Assembly: GCF_015627105.1 (NCBI RefSeq)
Contig: NZ_VTDM01000011.1
Span: forward strand, 1-64,000
Direction: 5' to 3'
Source: Acinetobacter baretiae
Lineage (GTDB): Bacteria; Pseudomonadota; Gammaproteobacteria; Pseudomonadales; Moraxellaceae
DNA length: 64,000 nucleotides
Under the pieces are notes generated by a model. That model saw nothing but the letters and a program-made list of their open reading frames with translations. It was not told the origin of the DNA and made no database searches. Position 1 is the first letter of the stretch; the number at the start of each line of letters is the position of its first letter. The position numbers were made by a program, and so were the translations under genes. This document shows, one piece after another, positions 1 through 9,208 of the stretch.

Positions 1-193
1 TATTAATTGTAATACCACGTGCTTTTTCTTCTGGTGCAGAGTCGATCGCTGCGTAGTCTTTTGCTTCGCCGCCATATGTTTTTGCACAAATTGTTGCAAT
101 TGCAGCAGTAAGCGTTGTTTTACCATGGTCAACGTGACCAATTGTTCCCACGTTTACGTGTGGCTTATTACGTTCAAACTTAGCCTTAGCCAT
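1..193 (-). CDS. tuf: Elongation factor Tu, N-terminal part (runs off left edge)
   Basis: EF-Tu is the GTPase that delivers aminoacyl-tRNA to the ribosome. Only about the first 64 codons are in the window; the rest lies beyond base 1. The visible protein begins [20 protein letters not shown] and carries the P-loop GHVDHGKT and the switch-I start ARGITIN, both diagnostic of EF-Tu. The ATG at 191-193 is preceded by a GAGGA ribosome-binding site. It follows four tRNA genes on the same strand, as tufB does in E. coli, so it is probably cotranscribed with them. The call is certain; which tuf copy this is rests on synteny. Confidence 0.97.
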   Translation of the reverse strand, partial: MAKAKFERNKPHVNVGTIGHVDHGKTTLTAAIATICAKTYGGEAKDYAAIDSAPEEKARGITIN

Positions 194-346
194 GATGATT
201 TTCCTCATTCACATCGAACAAAACGCTGATCACAGTCAGCACATCGACATACTTGTTTAAAAAAACAAACGCCCAATACTTTAAAAGCAGACTAATAAGC
301 CTGCTTTTTGATGAGTTGCGATTTAAATCGCTAAACTGTATGTATC

Positions 347-421
<75 letters not shown>

Positions 422-433
422 GATAGCCTTCGA

Positions 434-509
434 TGGAGCGGGAGACGAGGGTCGAACTCGCGACATGCAGCTTGGAAGGCTGCCGCTCTACCAACTGAGC
501 TACTCCCGC
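434..509 (-). tRNA. tRNA-Gly (anticodon TCC)
   Basis: The minus-strand cloverleaf has acceptor stem GCGGGAG, anticodon arm GCAGCCTTCCAAGCTGC with anticodon TCC, a GTTCGA T loop and an encoded CCA. It lies 12 nt upstream of the tRNA-Thr(GGT) gene and matches E. coli glyT in order. Confidence 0.97.
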
Positions 510-544
510 ATTTGGTATATGTACCACTTCATTCGAAGTAAATT

Positions 545-628
545 TGGTGGTGAGAGAAGGATTCGAACCTTCGAAACTTTCGTAGCGGAGTTACAGTCCG
601 CCCCCTTTGACCGCTCGGGAATCTCACC
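545..628 (-). tRNA. tRNA-Tyr (anticodon GTA)
   Basis: This is an 84-nt class II tRNA on the minus strand with a long variable arm, acceptor stem GGTGAGA, anticodon GTA in the loop CTGTAAC, and an encoded CCA. It is the second tRNA of the operon and matches E. coli tyrU in order. Confidence 0.97.
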
Positions 629-677
629 ATATCGCACTTAACTTGGCAGTGCCGTTCCGAACTAAAACAAATAAAAC

Positions 678-753
<76 letters not shown>

Positions 754-794
754 GCTTTATTTTGTTTCGTACATTTCGTATCGGAACGGTGTGC

Positions 795-822
795 AGTTTA
801 GCAAAACTTTAAAATGATGCAA
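795..822 (-). promoter_or_regulatory. Sigma-70 promoter of the tRNA-tuf operon
   Basis: On the minus strand there is TTGCAT (817-822), a 16-nt spacer, and TAAACT (795-800). Transcription would begin near 788, about 35 nt before tRNA-Thr(TGT). No other comparable promoter lies between trpE and the tRNAs. Confidence 0.65.
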
Positions 823-851
823 GTGCTTTTTATCATTTTTTTAAAAAAAAC

Positions 852-2345
852 TTATAAAATCAGTCCAGTTGATGATAATTCAACCGCTTTGATCACTGCA
901 CGTGCTTTTATTTGTGTTTCATTCCATTCCGCATCTGGGTTTGAGTCAGCCACAAGCCCTGCACCTGCTTGTACAAACACTTGATGATTACGAATAACAC
1001 ATGTTCGAATGGCAATCGACATGTCCATTTCACCATGCCAGCCTAAGTACCCCACTGCACCGCCAAAAATACCACGTTTCACAGGCTCAAGCTCATCAAT
1101 GATTTCCATGGCTCTAATTTTAGGTGCACCCGAGAGTGTACCTGCAGGAAAAGTGGCTTTAAACACATCTAAAGCATCAACTCCCTGCTCTACCTCGCCT
1201 TCGACATTAGAGACAATGTGCATCACATGAGAATAACGCTCAACCACCATTCGATCAGTGACTTTCACTTTACCTACTTTAGAAACACGTCCAACGTCAT
1301 TGCGTCCTAAGTCGATTAACATCAAATGCTCTGCAATTTCTTTTTCATCTGAAAGTAAGTCTTGCTCAAGTGCCAAATCTTCTGCTTTATTTTTACCCCG
1401 TGGACGTGTTCCTGCCAACGGTCTTACTGTTGCAACACCATTTTCTAGACGTGATAAAATTTCGGGTGATGAACCCACAATTTGAAACGGTTTTTGGTCG
1501 TTTAAACTATGACCATGTATAAGAAAGAGATATGGTGATGGATTGAGATGCCTGAGCGCTCGATATACCTGTAACGCATCTCCATCAAAATCAGAAACCA
1601 TGCGATGCCCAGGAACAACCTGCATCACATCACCTGCCCGAATATACTCTTTGACCGTTTCGACACTATTTTTATAGTTTTGCTCCCCTGTGATTGAGGT
1701 AAAAATAGGAAATGTATGTGGTTGAGCAACAAGAGTAATACTTGTATTTAATTTTTCTTCTAACTCATCTAATTTTTGCTGTGCACTGTCATAATCCTCA
1801 CCTGCTTCGACATCTACATGAGTAATTAAAAAAAGAGTATCTTTTAAATTATCAAAGACAATGACTGTTTTTGAGAGCATGAGCCAAATATCAGGCAAAT
1901 CCATTGGATCGTCACTCGGCATATTGGTCAATTTAGGCTCTATATAGCGAACAGTATCGTAACCAAAATAACCAACCAATCCCCCTGTAAATGTTGGTAG
2001 TTCAGGTATATCTTGAGCTGTTGGTACAGTAAATTGTGCTTGAAAGTTTCGAATAAATTGAAATGGATCAATATTATCTTGACAAGTTTGAGTGCCATCT
2101 GGATGTTGTATGGTAAGCACCCCTTGGTTACATGAGAATATGGTTGATTCTCCCAAACCAATAATGGAGTAACGTGCCCAACGCTCTCCACCTTCGACTG
2201 ACTCAAACAGATAAGATGGTGTTAGTGCTTGTTGTAATCTTGCGTAGACTGAAAGTGGTGTGTCTGTATCAGCTAAACGTTGACGATATACGGGAATGGT
2301 ATTAAAACCTTGCTGTACTAATTTTTCAAATGTGGATTTTTGCAT
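852..2345 (-). CDS. trpE: Anthranilate synthase component I
   Basis: TrpE uses chorismate and ammonia (or glutamine via TrpG) to make anthranilate, the first committed step of tryptophan synthesis. The 497-residue protein has the N-terminal tryptophan-sensing segment (ESVEGGERWARYS, about 48-60) and the C-terminal chorismate-binding core with GTLSGAPKIRAMEI and GGAVGYLG. I chose the ATG at 2343-2345 because GAGAG lies 8 nt upstream; an in-frame ATG 15 nt earlier has no such site. No trpG, trpD or trpC is near, which agrees with the known split trp loci of Acinetobacter. No trp leader peptide or attenuator was recognised upstream. Confidence 0.96.
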   Translation of the reverse strand: MQKSTFEKLVQQGFNTIPVYRQRLADTDTPLSVYARLQQALTPSYLFESVEGGERWARYSIIGLGESTIFSCNQGVLTIQHPDGTQTCQDNIDPFQFIRNFQAQFTVPTAQDIPELPTFTGGLVGYFGYDTVRYIEPKLTNMPSDDPMDLPDIWLMLSKTVIVFDNLKDTLFLITHVDVEAGEDYDSAQQKLDELEEKLNTSITLVAQPHTFPIFTSITGEQNYKNSVETVKEYIRAGDVMQVVPGHRMVSDFDGDALQVYRALRHLNPSPYLFLIHGHSLNDQKPFQIVGSSPEILSRLENGVATVRPLAGTRPRGKNKAEDLALEQDLLSDEKEIAEHLMLIDLGRNDVGRVSKVGKVKVTDRMVVERYSHVMHIVSNVEGEVEQGVDALDVFKATFPAGTLSGAPKIRAMEIIDELEPVKRGIFGGAVGYLGWHGEMDMSIAIRTCVIRNHQVFVQAGAGLVADSNPDAEWNETQIKARAVIKAVELSSTGLIL

Positions 2346-2407
2346 ATTGCGTACTCTCATGATTTTTTAAGATTAAAAGGGCTCTATGAGTAACGCCATC
2401 GAAAAAA

Positions 2408-2436
2408 TTGACTTGGTTTCATACAATTCCTATATA
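2408..2436 (+). promoter_or_regulatory. Candidate orphan plus-strand promoter
   Basis: TTGACT (2408-2413), a 17-nt spacer and TATATA (2431-2436) form a promoter-like pair on the plus strand. No plus-strand gene follows. A transcript from about 2443 would run antisense into the 3' end of the FHA gene. In AT-rich DNA such matches occur by chance. Confidence 0.3.
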
Positions 2437-2490
2437 AATGATAGATCCATGCATCTTAGATTTTAACATGCTATTGATGGTAACTTTATA

Positions 2491-3018
2491 TTACTTCAAT
2501 AACATCCACGCAATAAACGCAATAATCAATGCAATTACAATAAAGATCATTGCCTGTGGTTTATTTTGTTTTACAGGTTGTGTATCTGATGTTGATGAGA
2601 CGCCTTCATCTGCTTTAGACGTGATTGGTTCTTCTTTTTTAGCGGTAGGTGCTGGTGTAATGTCAGGTTCAATTGTTGGTTTTTCAGGTGTAATAGGCGC
2701 TGTTTTTTCTACAACAGGAATTTGCTCTTCTACACTTTCTAACTGAAATACAAGGTCTGCAAATTGAATTTTTTCATCACCCTTTAACTGGGTAGCCACT
2801 TCGATTTTTTCATCATTAACAAAAGTCCCATTGGATGATTGTAAGTCTTCAAGCCATAAGTTTTCTTTTTTAACGATAAAAACTGCATGTTTTCGAGAGA
2901 TTTTTGCATCTTGCAGTATCAGATCACAAGCCGCATGACGTCCGACTAAGACATCTTGCTGTATTATTGTGTTTTGATCAGAAAGTTCTTCAGAAATTGG
3001 CGTTAAATTCCACTTCAT
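2491..3018 (-). CDS. FHA-domain protein with C-terminal membrane anchor
   Basis: Forkhead-associated domains bind phosphothreonine peptides. Residues about 1-95 form an FHA domain with the signature elements VGRHAACD, SRKHAVF and SSNGTFVND. A Pro/Thr/Glu-rich linker of about 60 residues follows, and the protein ends in one hydrophobic helix (AMIFIVIALIIAFIAWMLL), so it is probably tail-anchored in the inner membrane with FHA in the cytoplasm. The ATG at 3016-3018 is preferred because GAG lies 9 nt upstream and the protein then begins MKWNL; an ATG 18 nt earlier is possible. No Ser/Thr kinase or phosphatase gene is nearby, so its partner is unknown. Confidence 0.85.
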   Translation of the reverse strand: MKWNLTPISEELSDQNTIIQQDVLVGRHAACDLILQDAKISRKHAVFIVKKENLWLEDLQSSNGTFVNDEKIEVATQLKGDEKIQFADLVFQLESVEEQIPVVEKTAPITPEKPTIEPDITPAPTAKKEEPITSKADEGVSSTSDTQPVKQNKPQAMIFIVIALIIAFIAWMLLK

Positions 3019-3229
3019 TGCTAATATCTCATTCATGCTTTGTTAAACTTAGCATAGCATATTTAATCGTTAGCAAAACGACAAGTCTATGCCTTTGAGG
3101 GGCTTTTGCCGTTGAATCTACTTACCATAATTATACGATTGGCCTACAAGGTATTCTTTTCGATATTTTTATTTTTAGTCTTGCTAAAACTACCTGAGTT
3201 CAAAGAACATCAATGGTCAAGATAAATTA

Positions 3230-3273
3230 TTTAGGTTGAACGACCAATCGTGTCATTGCTCGTTCAACCTAAA
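3230..3273 (-). terminator. Perfect 14-bp stem-loop downstream of the H-NS-like gene
   Basis: Arms at 3230-3243 and 3260-3273 are perfect inverted repeats around a 16-nt loop. It begins 14 nt past the stop of the minus-strand H-NS-like gene and probably ends that transcript, although the T-run after the stem is weak (TAATTT). Confidence 0.5.
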
Positions 3274-3286
3274 ACACTGAGATGCT

Positions 3287-3619
3287 TTATTCTTTTGTAA
3301 TCAGAAAATCTGTTAATTCTGCACCTTTATTTAACTGTGCCACGAGCCAACGCGGTTTTTTGCCTCGGCCTGTCCACGTTTCTACAACATTTTCTGGATT
3401 ACAATACCTTGGTGCAACAGGTTTACGAAGACCTGTTTTACGCTTCTGAACACCATAATCTAGTAATTGTTCAATACTGAGCCCAACAGATGCTGCAATC
3501 GCCACAACTTCTTCATAAGCATCTGCGACCGACTGCTCTTTTTTCGAGACGATCAGTAAATCTGCTTTTTTTTTCAGACTTTCTAATTGTTCCACATTCA
3601 TTTCATGAATATCTTGCAT
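3287..3619 (-). CDS. H-NS family nucleoid-associated protein
   Basis: H-NS proteins bind AT-rich, curved DNA and silence transcription. This 110-residue protein has an N-terminal coiled-coil oligomerisation part (about 1-50), a basic linker (KRKTGLRKP, 59-67), and the C-terminal DNA-binding motif TWTGRGKKPRWL at 81-92, with the characteristic RYCNPEN before it. The ribosome-binding site is a full AAGGAGG 8 nt before the ATG. The promoter region holds repeated GATGTA/TACATC motifs around a TATAAT box, which suggests autoregulation. It stands alone as a single-gene unit. Confidence 0.92.
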   Translation of the reverse strand: MQDIHEMNVEQLESLKKKADLLIVSKKEQSVADAYEEVVAIAASVGLSIEQLLDYGVQKRKTGLRKPVAPRYCNPENVVETWTGRGKKPRWLVAQLNKGAELTDFLITKE

Positions 3620-3636
3620 TTAATAGACCTCCTTAC

Positions 3637-3690
3637 CGATGTATTTGTATTCATTATAAGCACATATACATCACAAAAATAAATACATCG
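3637..3690 (-). promoter_or_regulatory. H-NS-like gene promoter with flanking inverted repeats
   Basis: A perfect minus-strand TATAAT lies at 3653-3658. It is flanked by a perfect 10-bp inverted repeat (3637-3646 and 3681-3690), with a further TACATC at 3667-3672. No good -35 box is visible. The arrangement looks like an operator around the -10 element. Confidence 0.45.
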
Positions 3691-3743
3691 CAAGCATTAT
3701 ATATTCAATATATTTTTAAATCAGTGGTGAGATATATTGTTCT

Positions 3744-4940
3744 TTATATTTGTATTTTTAAAAACTGTGTATTTGTTTCAAATATTTGATTCAATTGATG
3801 AAGTAAAATAGGATCATTTTGAATTTTGGATTTGATACGTAAGTAATTCATTAATACATGATCTGGGAATGTATTTAATAATTGCTCTGCTTCTAAATAT
3901 CGTCCTGTGGCTTGATATATATACCACTTCACAAAACTAAATATCGGTGCATCTGTATATCTGTGTTGCCACGTATTAATTTGCTGTTCAATCGCCAAAT
4001 AATCGGGCTGTGTCACATGCATTTGTTGCTCAAACCACATCAAACATACTTCTTGGTCAAACTGCTCATTGAGTAAATGATTCACAAGACGTTCATATTG
4101 TGCCATCACATCATGACAACGAACCAGTACTTTTAACCACAAGATTTTATTTTCACGAACAGTGTCTTCAATATATGTATCTTCTAAAGAGATATAACGC
4201 GCTTTCAATGCGTCTTGCTGTAGCGCGTCGCTCATTTCAAAGCGTTGTAATATTGCTGTGAGCCACGCTGTATTATCTACTGCACTTAAGTGACCATAAT
4301 GTGTTGTTTTTAAATAATCCCACGGAAATTTAAACGCAAACTTCCCCCATAATCGTGAAATTGCCTGTTCATAGCCTTGCATAACATCAACCAACCAAGC
4401 ATTTGGTTGATGTTTAGACAATGCCTCTAAGTGTTGAAAAGCAAGATCTTGCTCAGACTGGTCGAGCAAAGCATTAATGTAGAGTATTTCTTTTAATTCA
4501 TATGCATCATTTGGCGCTTGTGTCAGTTCTGCATGACCCTCTTCAAAACGTTGTTGTTTGTATAAAAAGCTGGCTGTTATCACATGTTTGAGCATGCCTG
4601 AATGTGCAAAAATTTGGTTTACTATCTGTTCTGTTTCAGCCTCTGCATGAAGCAACCACGATACAGCAAGCTTTTCATAGGGATGTAAAGCAGAAAATGA
4701 GCTTGCTTGTTGTGCCTGAAGTTTACGCTGTGCAGATATTTTTTTGATGACAATATACATGCTTTGTATAAAAAAACTCACCCCAAACATCAGTAAAGAA
4801 AGGATCCAAATGTTTGTTTGTAATTCCCAGTTTAAAAAGTATATATATACGTAACCTGAGCCAAAAAATAGTGTTGTAAAATACAGTAATAAAAAGTACA
4901 ACACCATCACAATCAAATAGGCTTGTATGGTTTTTTTCAT
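3744..4940 (-). CDS. hemY: HemY-like membrane TPR protein
   Basis: HemY proteins are inner-membrane proteins encoded with hemC/hemD; their role in late protoporphyrin synthesis or complex assembly is not settled. The 398-residue protein has two N-terminal membrane helices (about 7-25 and 44-64), then an alpha-helical region with TPR-like helix pairs. It is the last gene of hemC-hemD-hemX-hemY and starts 25 nt after hemX stops. Sequence identity to E. coli HemY cannot be measured here, so the assignment rests on topology and operon position. Confidence 0.8.
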   Translation of the reverse strand: MKKTIQAYLIVMVLYFLLLYFTTLFFGSGYVYIYFLNWELQTNIWILSLLMFGVSFFIQSMYIVIKKISAQRKLQAQQASSFSALHPYEKLAVSWLLHAEAETEQIVNQIFAHSGMLKHVITASFLYKQQRFEEGHAELTQAPNDAYELKEILYINALLDQSEQDLAFQHLEALSKHQPNAWLVDVMQGYEQAISRLWGKFAFKFPWDYLKTTHYGHLSAVDNTAWLTAILQRFEMSDALQQDALKARYISLEDTYIEDTVRENKILWLKVLVRCHDVMAQYERLVNHLLNEQFDQEVCLMWFEQQMHVTQPDYLAIEQQINTWQHRYTDAPIFSFVKWYIYQATGRYLEAEQLLNTFPDHVLMNYLRIKSKIQNDPILLHQLNQIFETNTQFLKIQI

Positions 4941-4965
4941 ATTGGTTGGCTCAACATAACTTCAC

Positions 4966-5790
4966 TTATTTGATCAAGGCGGTTGCTTGCAATTTTGGTA
5001 AATTGAGTACATTAATGCTTCTTGCTTGCATCAGCATCTGCTGTAAATCTGTTTGATTCACAAGTGGCGATTGTTTCGTTAAAGCCATCATATCATCCAT
5101 GTTGACCTGATAAGCTTGATATTGCCCATGATAAAAAAGCTGTTGCGCTAAAAGCAATCGTAATTGCAGCTCCTTAATCATAATACTTCGACTCATAAGG
5201 GCTGTTTTGGCTTGATCTGTGTGTTGTAAGCTAAACCATGTTTTATCGTGTATGGTTTGTTCATCACGCATAGCCACTTTCGTCATCAGTGAGTTTAAAT
5301 ATTGATTGATCTGTTGTAGCTGTAAAGCAGTGTGCTTATTTTGTAATTCCTGCTGTTGATAATACTGCGTAATACGTTGTTGATCTAAAGATAGCGTGTC
5401 TAATAAGTTTTGTTTGAGTGCTGGTGCAATATCATAGTGGACTAAATTTTGAATGAGTATTTGTAGATGCTCTAAAGCATAGCTATTTTGTTGTTGCTGT
5501 AAAGAAAATTGAATCAGGTCAAGTTGTTGCTTGACCAAGACAAGAGGATTAAATGGGCTAGCAACATGTTTACTTTCTGTTTCTGTCAGAGGTTTATTGT
5601 CATTGATGCTAGATGCATCTTTTCTTTGCAAGGCCACAAATTGATCATTTAGATTGTCTGTCGCTTGATTTGCTTTGGTAATTTGGCTTTGTAAACTTGT
5701 AATTTGCTCACCATATTGTTGCTGGTCATAAGTTAGTTTTGCCACCCACATCAACAATATAGTACTCACCAGTAGCCATTTCATGTTCAT
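4966..5790 (-). CDS. hemX: HemX-like membrane-anchored coiled-coil protein
   Basis: This 274-residue protein has one N-terminal membrane helix (about 4-18, MKWLLVSTILLMWVAKL) followed by a Gln-rich, largely helical periplasmic part with coiled-coil character, the architecture of proteobacterial HemX. Its length is clearly below that of the E. coli protein. It overlaps the hemD stop by one base, so it is translationally coupled to hemD. The function of HemX is not established; a scaffold role in tetrapyrrole synthesis is inference. A second in-frame ATG lies 6 nt downstream. Confidence 0.8.
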   Translation of the reverse strand: MNMKWLLVSTILLMWVAKLTYDQQQYGEQITSLQSQITKANQATDNLNDQFVALQRKDASSINDNKPLTETESKHVASPFNPLVLVKQQLDLIQFSLQQQQNSYALEHLQILIQNLVHYDIAPALKQNLLDTLSLDQQRITQYYQQQELQNKHTALQLQQINQYLNSLMTKVAMRDEQTIHDKTWFSLQHTDQAKTALMSRSIMIKELQLRLLLAQQLFYHGQYQAYQVNMDDMMALTKQSPLVNQTDLQQMLMQARSINVLNLPKLQATALIK

Positions 5791-6563
5791 TACGTTCTTT
5801 GACCTTGTACCATCGCTGTATGTATTGTAGCAGGCTTTAGGTCAAAAATTGGATAAATCGTGGTGGCTATATGCGTTAAATCGGTAGAAAGAAGATCTGC
5901 TAACCGTTGTCCTAATGGCAAGTATGTAAAGTGAGATAATGACCAGTTTTGTTGCGCACACAAATATTGCCAATTTTTCCAACTGGCCTCACTACTAATA
6001 CATACAAATGTTTGTTGATTGACCTCCTGATGTAATTGTTGAGATATACTGTGTGCATGCATTAAAGCATCTTGAGGTAATGCTCTTTGATATAAGAGCA
6101 TATTGAAAATTTGAACACCTTGCGCCCTGAGTTGCTCCATCATAAATTGACGGCCACCTTCACCACGCCAAAATGCGACCATGTTCAGACCCGACTGTTG
6201 AAGTAAAGGCAACTGAAGCATTCCCTCTGAGGTTTCTACTGTTGGTACACATGCATCAATGCCCGCAACAGCCAAGACTTTGGCTGTTTTTTCTCCCACA
6301 GCAATCCATTTAAGCTGTGTTAATGTAGCAACAGGGATATTTAAAACCTGTAAATACTGTAGCCCTAAATATGCAGCGGTTGGACTCACGACCACCACGA
6401 TTTGCGCTTGATTTAAACGCATCAATTGAGACCTCAAATGATCGTGCAAGGCGATTGGCTTTAAAACCAACAAAGGCAATTGCAATACTTCATGACCCAA
6501 CTGTTGTAACTGTTGGGTCAATGGTTCTGCCCGATCGGCTGGACGAGTATTAATAAATCGCAT
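5790..6563 (-). CDS. hemD: Uroporphyrinogen-III synthase
   Basis: HemD closes and inverts ring D of hydroxymethylbilane to give uroporphyrinogen III, the branch point to heme, siroheme and cobalamin. The 257-residue protein begins [15 protein letters not shown], typical of the family, and contains the two-lobed pattern of short Rossmann-like segments (VVVVSPTAAY; FVCISSEASW). HemD is poorly conserved, so the call leans on its place directly after hemC, whose stop it overlaps by one base. Cytoplasmic. Confidence 0.92.
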   Translation of the reverse strand: MRFINTRPADRAEPLTQQLQQLGHEVLQLPLLVLKPIALHDHLRSQLMRLNQAQIVVVVSPTAAYLGLQYLQVLNIPVATLTQLKWIAVGEKTAKVLAVAGIDACVPTVETSEGMLQLPLLQQSGLNMVAFWRGEGGRQFMMEQLRAQGVQIFNMLLYQRALPQDALMHAHSISQQLHQEVNQQTFVCISSEASWKNWQYLCAQQNWSLSHFTYLPLGQRLADLLSTDLTHIATTIYPIFDLKPATIHTAMVQGQRT

Positions 6564-7483
6564 TAGGATTTTAATGCATTTAGCAACTCACCTGCTCCAA
6601 GTGCAAGTAAGTCTTTTGCAATATGCTCACCCAAAGCCACAGCATCTACAGAAGACGCCTGTCTTTGCACTTTAAGTAATTGATGACCATCAATACTACC
6701 AACACGACCTTCCATAGAAATGCAACCATCTTGTAAAACCGCATACCCTGCAATCGGAATTTGGCAACCACCTTCTAGATATGCGTTAAATGCACGTTCT
6801 GCACGAACACACACCTCTGTTTTTTCATCACGCAGTGGTTGAATGTAGCTTAAAACTGCTTGGTCATTTGAACGACACTCCAAACCAAGTGCACCTTGCC
6901 CCACAGCAGGTAAACTCAATGTTGAATCTAAGGTGTGTCGAATACGTTCATGAAGTCCCAACCGTTTGAGTCCGGCACTTGCAAGAACAATTGCATCATA
7001 CTGGCCATCATCTAATTTCGATAAACGGGTACCAACATTGCCACGTAAGTCTTTAATGACCAAATCAGAGCGATGATGTAATAGCTGACTTTTACGGCGC
7101 AAACTTGAGGTACCTACCACAGCACCTTGCGGTAATTGTGCAAAACTTGGGTACTGATTAGACACAAAGGCATCTAATGGGTCTTCACGCTCACAAATGA
7201 CTGCCAATTCTAAACCCTCAGGCAATTGCATGGGTACATCTTTCATTGAATGTACAGCCAAATCTGCTCGTCCATCTAGCAAAGCATTTTCTAGTTCTTT
7301 AACAAACAATCCCTTACCACCAATTTTAGCCAAAGGTGTATCTAAAATCTTATCCCCTTGTGTCACAAAGGTGACTAATTCTACGTTGAGCCCTTGATGC
7401 AATTGTTCTAATCGAGATTTAATATGTTCAGCTTGCCACAGTGCCAATGGACTTTTACGTGTTGCGATTTTTAACGTCTTCAT
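6563..7483 (-). CDS. hemC: Porphobilinogen deaminase (hydroxymethylbilane synthase)
   Basis: HemC polymerises four porphobilinogens into hydroxymethylbilane using a covalent dipyrromethane cofactor. In this 306-residue protein the cofactor cysteine is C240 (YLEGGCQIP), the catalytic aspartate is D82 (HSMKDVP), and the substrate-binding arginines lie in [10 protein letters not shown] (124-133) and LRGNVGTRL. It is the first gene of the hem operon, divergent from argH. The intergenic region holds a 20-bp inverted repeat. In Pseudomonas the algZ/algR regulators sit between argH and hemC; they are absent here. Confidence 0.97.
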   Translation of the reverse strand: MKTLKIATRKSPLALWQAEHIKSRLEQLHQGLNVELVTFVTQGDKILDTPLAKIGGKGLFVKELENALLDGRADLAVHSMKDVPMQLPEGLELAVICEREDPLDAFVSNQYPSFAQLPQGAVVGTSSLRRKSQLLHHRSDLVIKDLRGNVGTRLSKLDDGQYDAIVLASAGLKRLGLHERIRHTLDSTLSLPAVGQGALGLECRSNDQAVLSYIQPLRDEKTEVCVRAERAFNAYLEGGCQIPIAGYAVLQDGCISMEGRVGSIDGHQLLKVQRQASSVDAVALGEHIAKDLLALGAGELLNALKS

Positions 7484-7609
7484 AAGGTCTTAAAGCATAA
7501 TCAATTTAGGCTCTAAACTAACCTGATCACTAAAAATTGCAAGCCTATTTTCTCAAAGTTTTATCATCAAGAGCATCGAATAAATCTATACCTATATTGC
7601 AAATACCAT

Positions 7610-7664
7610 ATGATTGTATAAATCTGAGCATTTGTGTGGCCTACGCTCAGATTTATACAATCAT
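7610..7664. repeat. Perfect 20-bp inverted repeat between hemC and argH
   Basis: Arms 7610-7629 and 7645-7664 are perfectly complementary over 20 bp around a 15-nt loop (ATTTGTGTGGCCTAC). No T-run follows on either strand, and the genes on both sides point away from it, so an intrinsic terminator is unlikely. Its function is not known to me. Confidence 0.9.
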
Positions 7665-7689
7665 CTGTTAAAATAACCCAAACATCACC

Positions 7690-7718
7690 TTGTACGCTAA
7701 AATATTTATATTTGATAT
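7690..7718 (+). promoter_or_regulatory. Possible argH promoter
   Basis: TTGTAC (7690-7695), a 17-nt spacer and TGATAT (7713-7718) lie about 40 nt before the argH start on the plus strand. Both boxes match the sigma-70 consensus only moderately. Confidence 0.35.
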
Positions 7719-7755
7719 GATATTGCGCTGCAACAATTAACTATATTGAGTGACT

Positions 7756-9198
7756 ATGACCACACAACAAGATTCAAAAAAACCATCTTCTCAACACACA
7801 TCAGGCATGTGGGGCGGCCGTTTTACAGAAGCAACTGATGCTTTTGTTGCAGAATTTACGGCCTCAGTACAATTTGACCAACGCTTTTACAAACAAGACA
7901 TTGCAGGCTCTATTGCACATGCCACCATGCTTGCAAGCGTAGGTGTACTCACCACACAAGAACGTGATGACATTATTCATGGCTTAAACACCATTCAAAC
8001 AGAAATTGAAGCTGGGCAATTCAATTGGCGTATTGACCTTGAAGATGTTCATATGAATATTGAAGCTGAACTGACCAAACGCATTGGTATTACAGGTAAA
8101 AAACTACATACCGGTCGTAGTCGTAATGACCAAGTAGCAACAGATATTCGATTATATTTACGCGATGAAATTGACAGTACACTTGCAACATTAAAACAAT
8201 TGCAAACAGGCATTTTAGCGCTAGCAAAACAACATACTCACACCATCATGCCGGGTTTCACACACCTACAAACAGCACAGCCTGTTACATTTAGCCATCA
8301 TCTTTTGGCATGGTTTGAAATGCTACTACGCGACACCGAGCGTTTGCAAGATTGCCGTAAACGTACCAACCGTATGCCGTTAGGTTCTGCAGCACTTGCA
8401 GGCACCACCTATCCGATTGACCGTGCATACACCGCAGAACTATTAGGATTTGAAGCCATCTGTGAAAATTCACTCGATGCTGTATCTGATCGTGATTTTG
8501 CCATAGAATTTAATGCCGCTGCCGCTCTGATTATGATGCACTTGTCTCGTATGTCTGAAGAGCTGATTTTATGGACATCTGCGCAGTTTAAATTTGTACA
8601 AATTCCCGACCGCTTTTGTACAGGCTCTTCTATTATGCCTCAGAAGAAAAACCCAGATGTTCCTGAACTTGTACGTGGTAAGTCAGGTCGTGTGTTCGGT
8701 GATTTGATGAGCTTACTGACTTTAATGAAAGGTCAACCTTTGGCATACAACAAAGACAACCAAGAAGATAAAGAGCCTCTTTTTGATGCTATTGACACAA
8801 TTCGTGGTTGTTTAATGGCCTTTGCCGACATGATTCCTGCACTGGTACCTCACATTGAAAATATGCGCGAAGCTGCACTTCGAGGTTTTTCGACCGCCAC
8901 AGATTTAGCAGATTATCTGGTCAAAAAAGGAGTTGCATTTCGTGATGCCCATGAAATTGTTGGTAAAGCAGTTGCACTAGGTGTTGCCGAAGACAAAGAT
9001 TTATCTGAACTAACACTAGCACAATTACAACAATTTTCAGACCTCATTACTGCTGATGTATTCGACAAAGCATTAACACTAGAAGCTTCTGTCAGTGCTC
9101 GTGATCATATTGGTGGTACTGCTCCAAACCAAGTAAAAGCAGCCATTGAACGTGCATATGTACGTATAGATCACCTATACTCTCAAACAGCCGAATAG
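7756..9198 (+). CDS. argH: Argininosuccinate lyase
   Basis: ArgH splits argininosuccinate into arginine and fumarate, the last step of arginine synthesis. The 480-residue protein carries the superfamily signature [12 protein letters not shown] at 290-301, the substrate-binding TGRSRNDQ (119-126), and the catalytic-histidine segment [11 protein letters not shown] (166-176). I prefer the ATG at 7756, 5 nt after a GAG, over the in-frame GTG at 7750. yggX follows 10 nt later and is probably cotranscribed. It is divergent from hemC. Confidence 0.97.
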   Translation: MTTQQDSKKPSSQHTSGMWGGRFTEATDAFVAEFTASVQFDQRFYKQDIAGSIAHATMLASVGVLTTQERDDIIHGLNTIQTEIEAGQFNWRIDLEDVHMNIEAELTKRIGITGKKLHTGRSRNDQVATDIRLYLRDEIDSTLATLKQLQTGILALAKQHTHTIMPGFTHLQTAQPVTFSHHLLAWFEMLLRDTERLQDCRKRTNRMPLGSAALAGTTYPIDRAYTAELLGFEAICENSLDAVSDRDFAIEFNAAAALIMMHLSRMSEELILWTSAQFKFVQIPDRFCTGSSIMPQKKNPDVPELVRGKSGRVFGDLMSLLTLMKGQPLAYNKDNQEDKEPLFDAIDTIRGCLMAFADMIPALVPHIENMREAALRGFSTATDLADYLVKKGVAFRDAHEIVGKAVALGVAEDKDLSELTLAQLQQFSDLITADVFDKALTLEASVSARDHIGGTAPNQVKAAIERAYVRIDHLYSQTAE

Positions 9199-9208
9199 GA
9201 GACTTCTC

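Noticed and set aside
2346..2490. Tryptophan leader peptide and attenuator before trpE
   Set aside because: No short frame with consecutive Trp codons and no alternate hairpins were seen.
2438..2746. 102-codon open frame on the plus strand
   Set aside because: It is the opposite strand of the FHA gene linker and resembles no family; the FHA protein has clear motifs.
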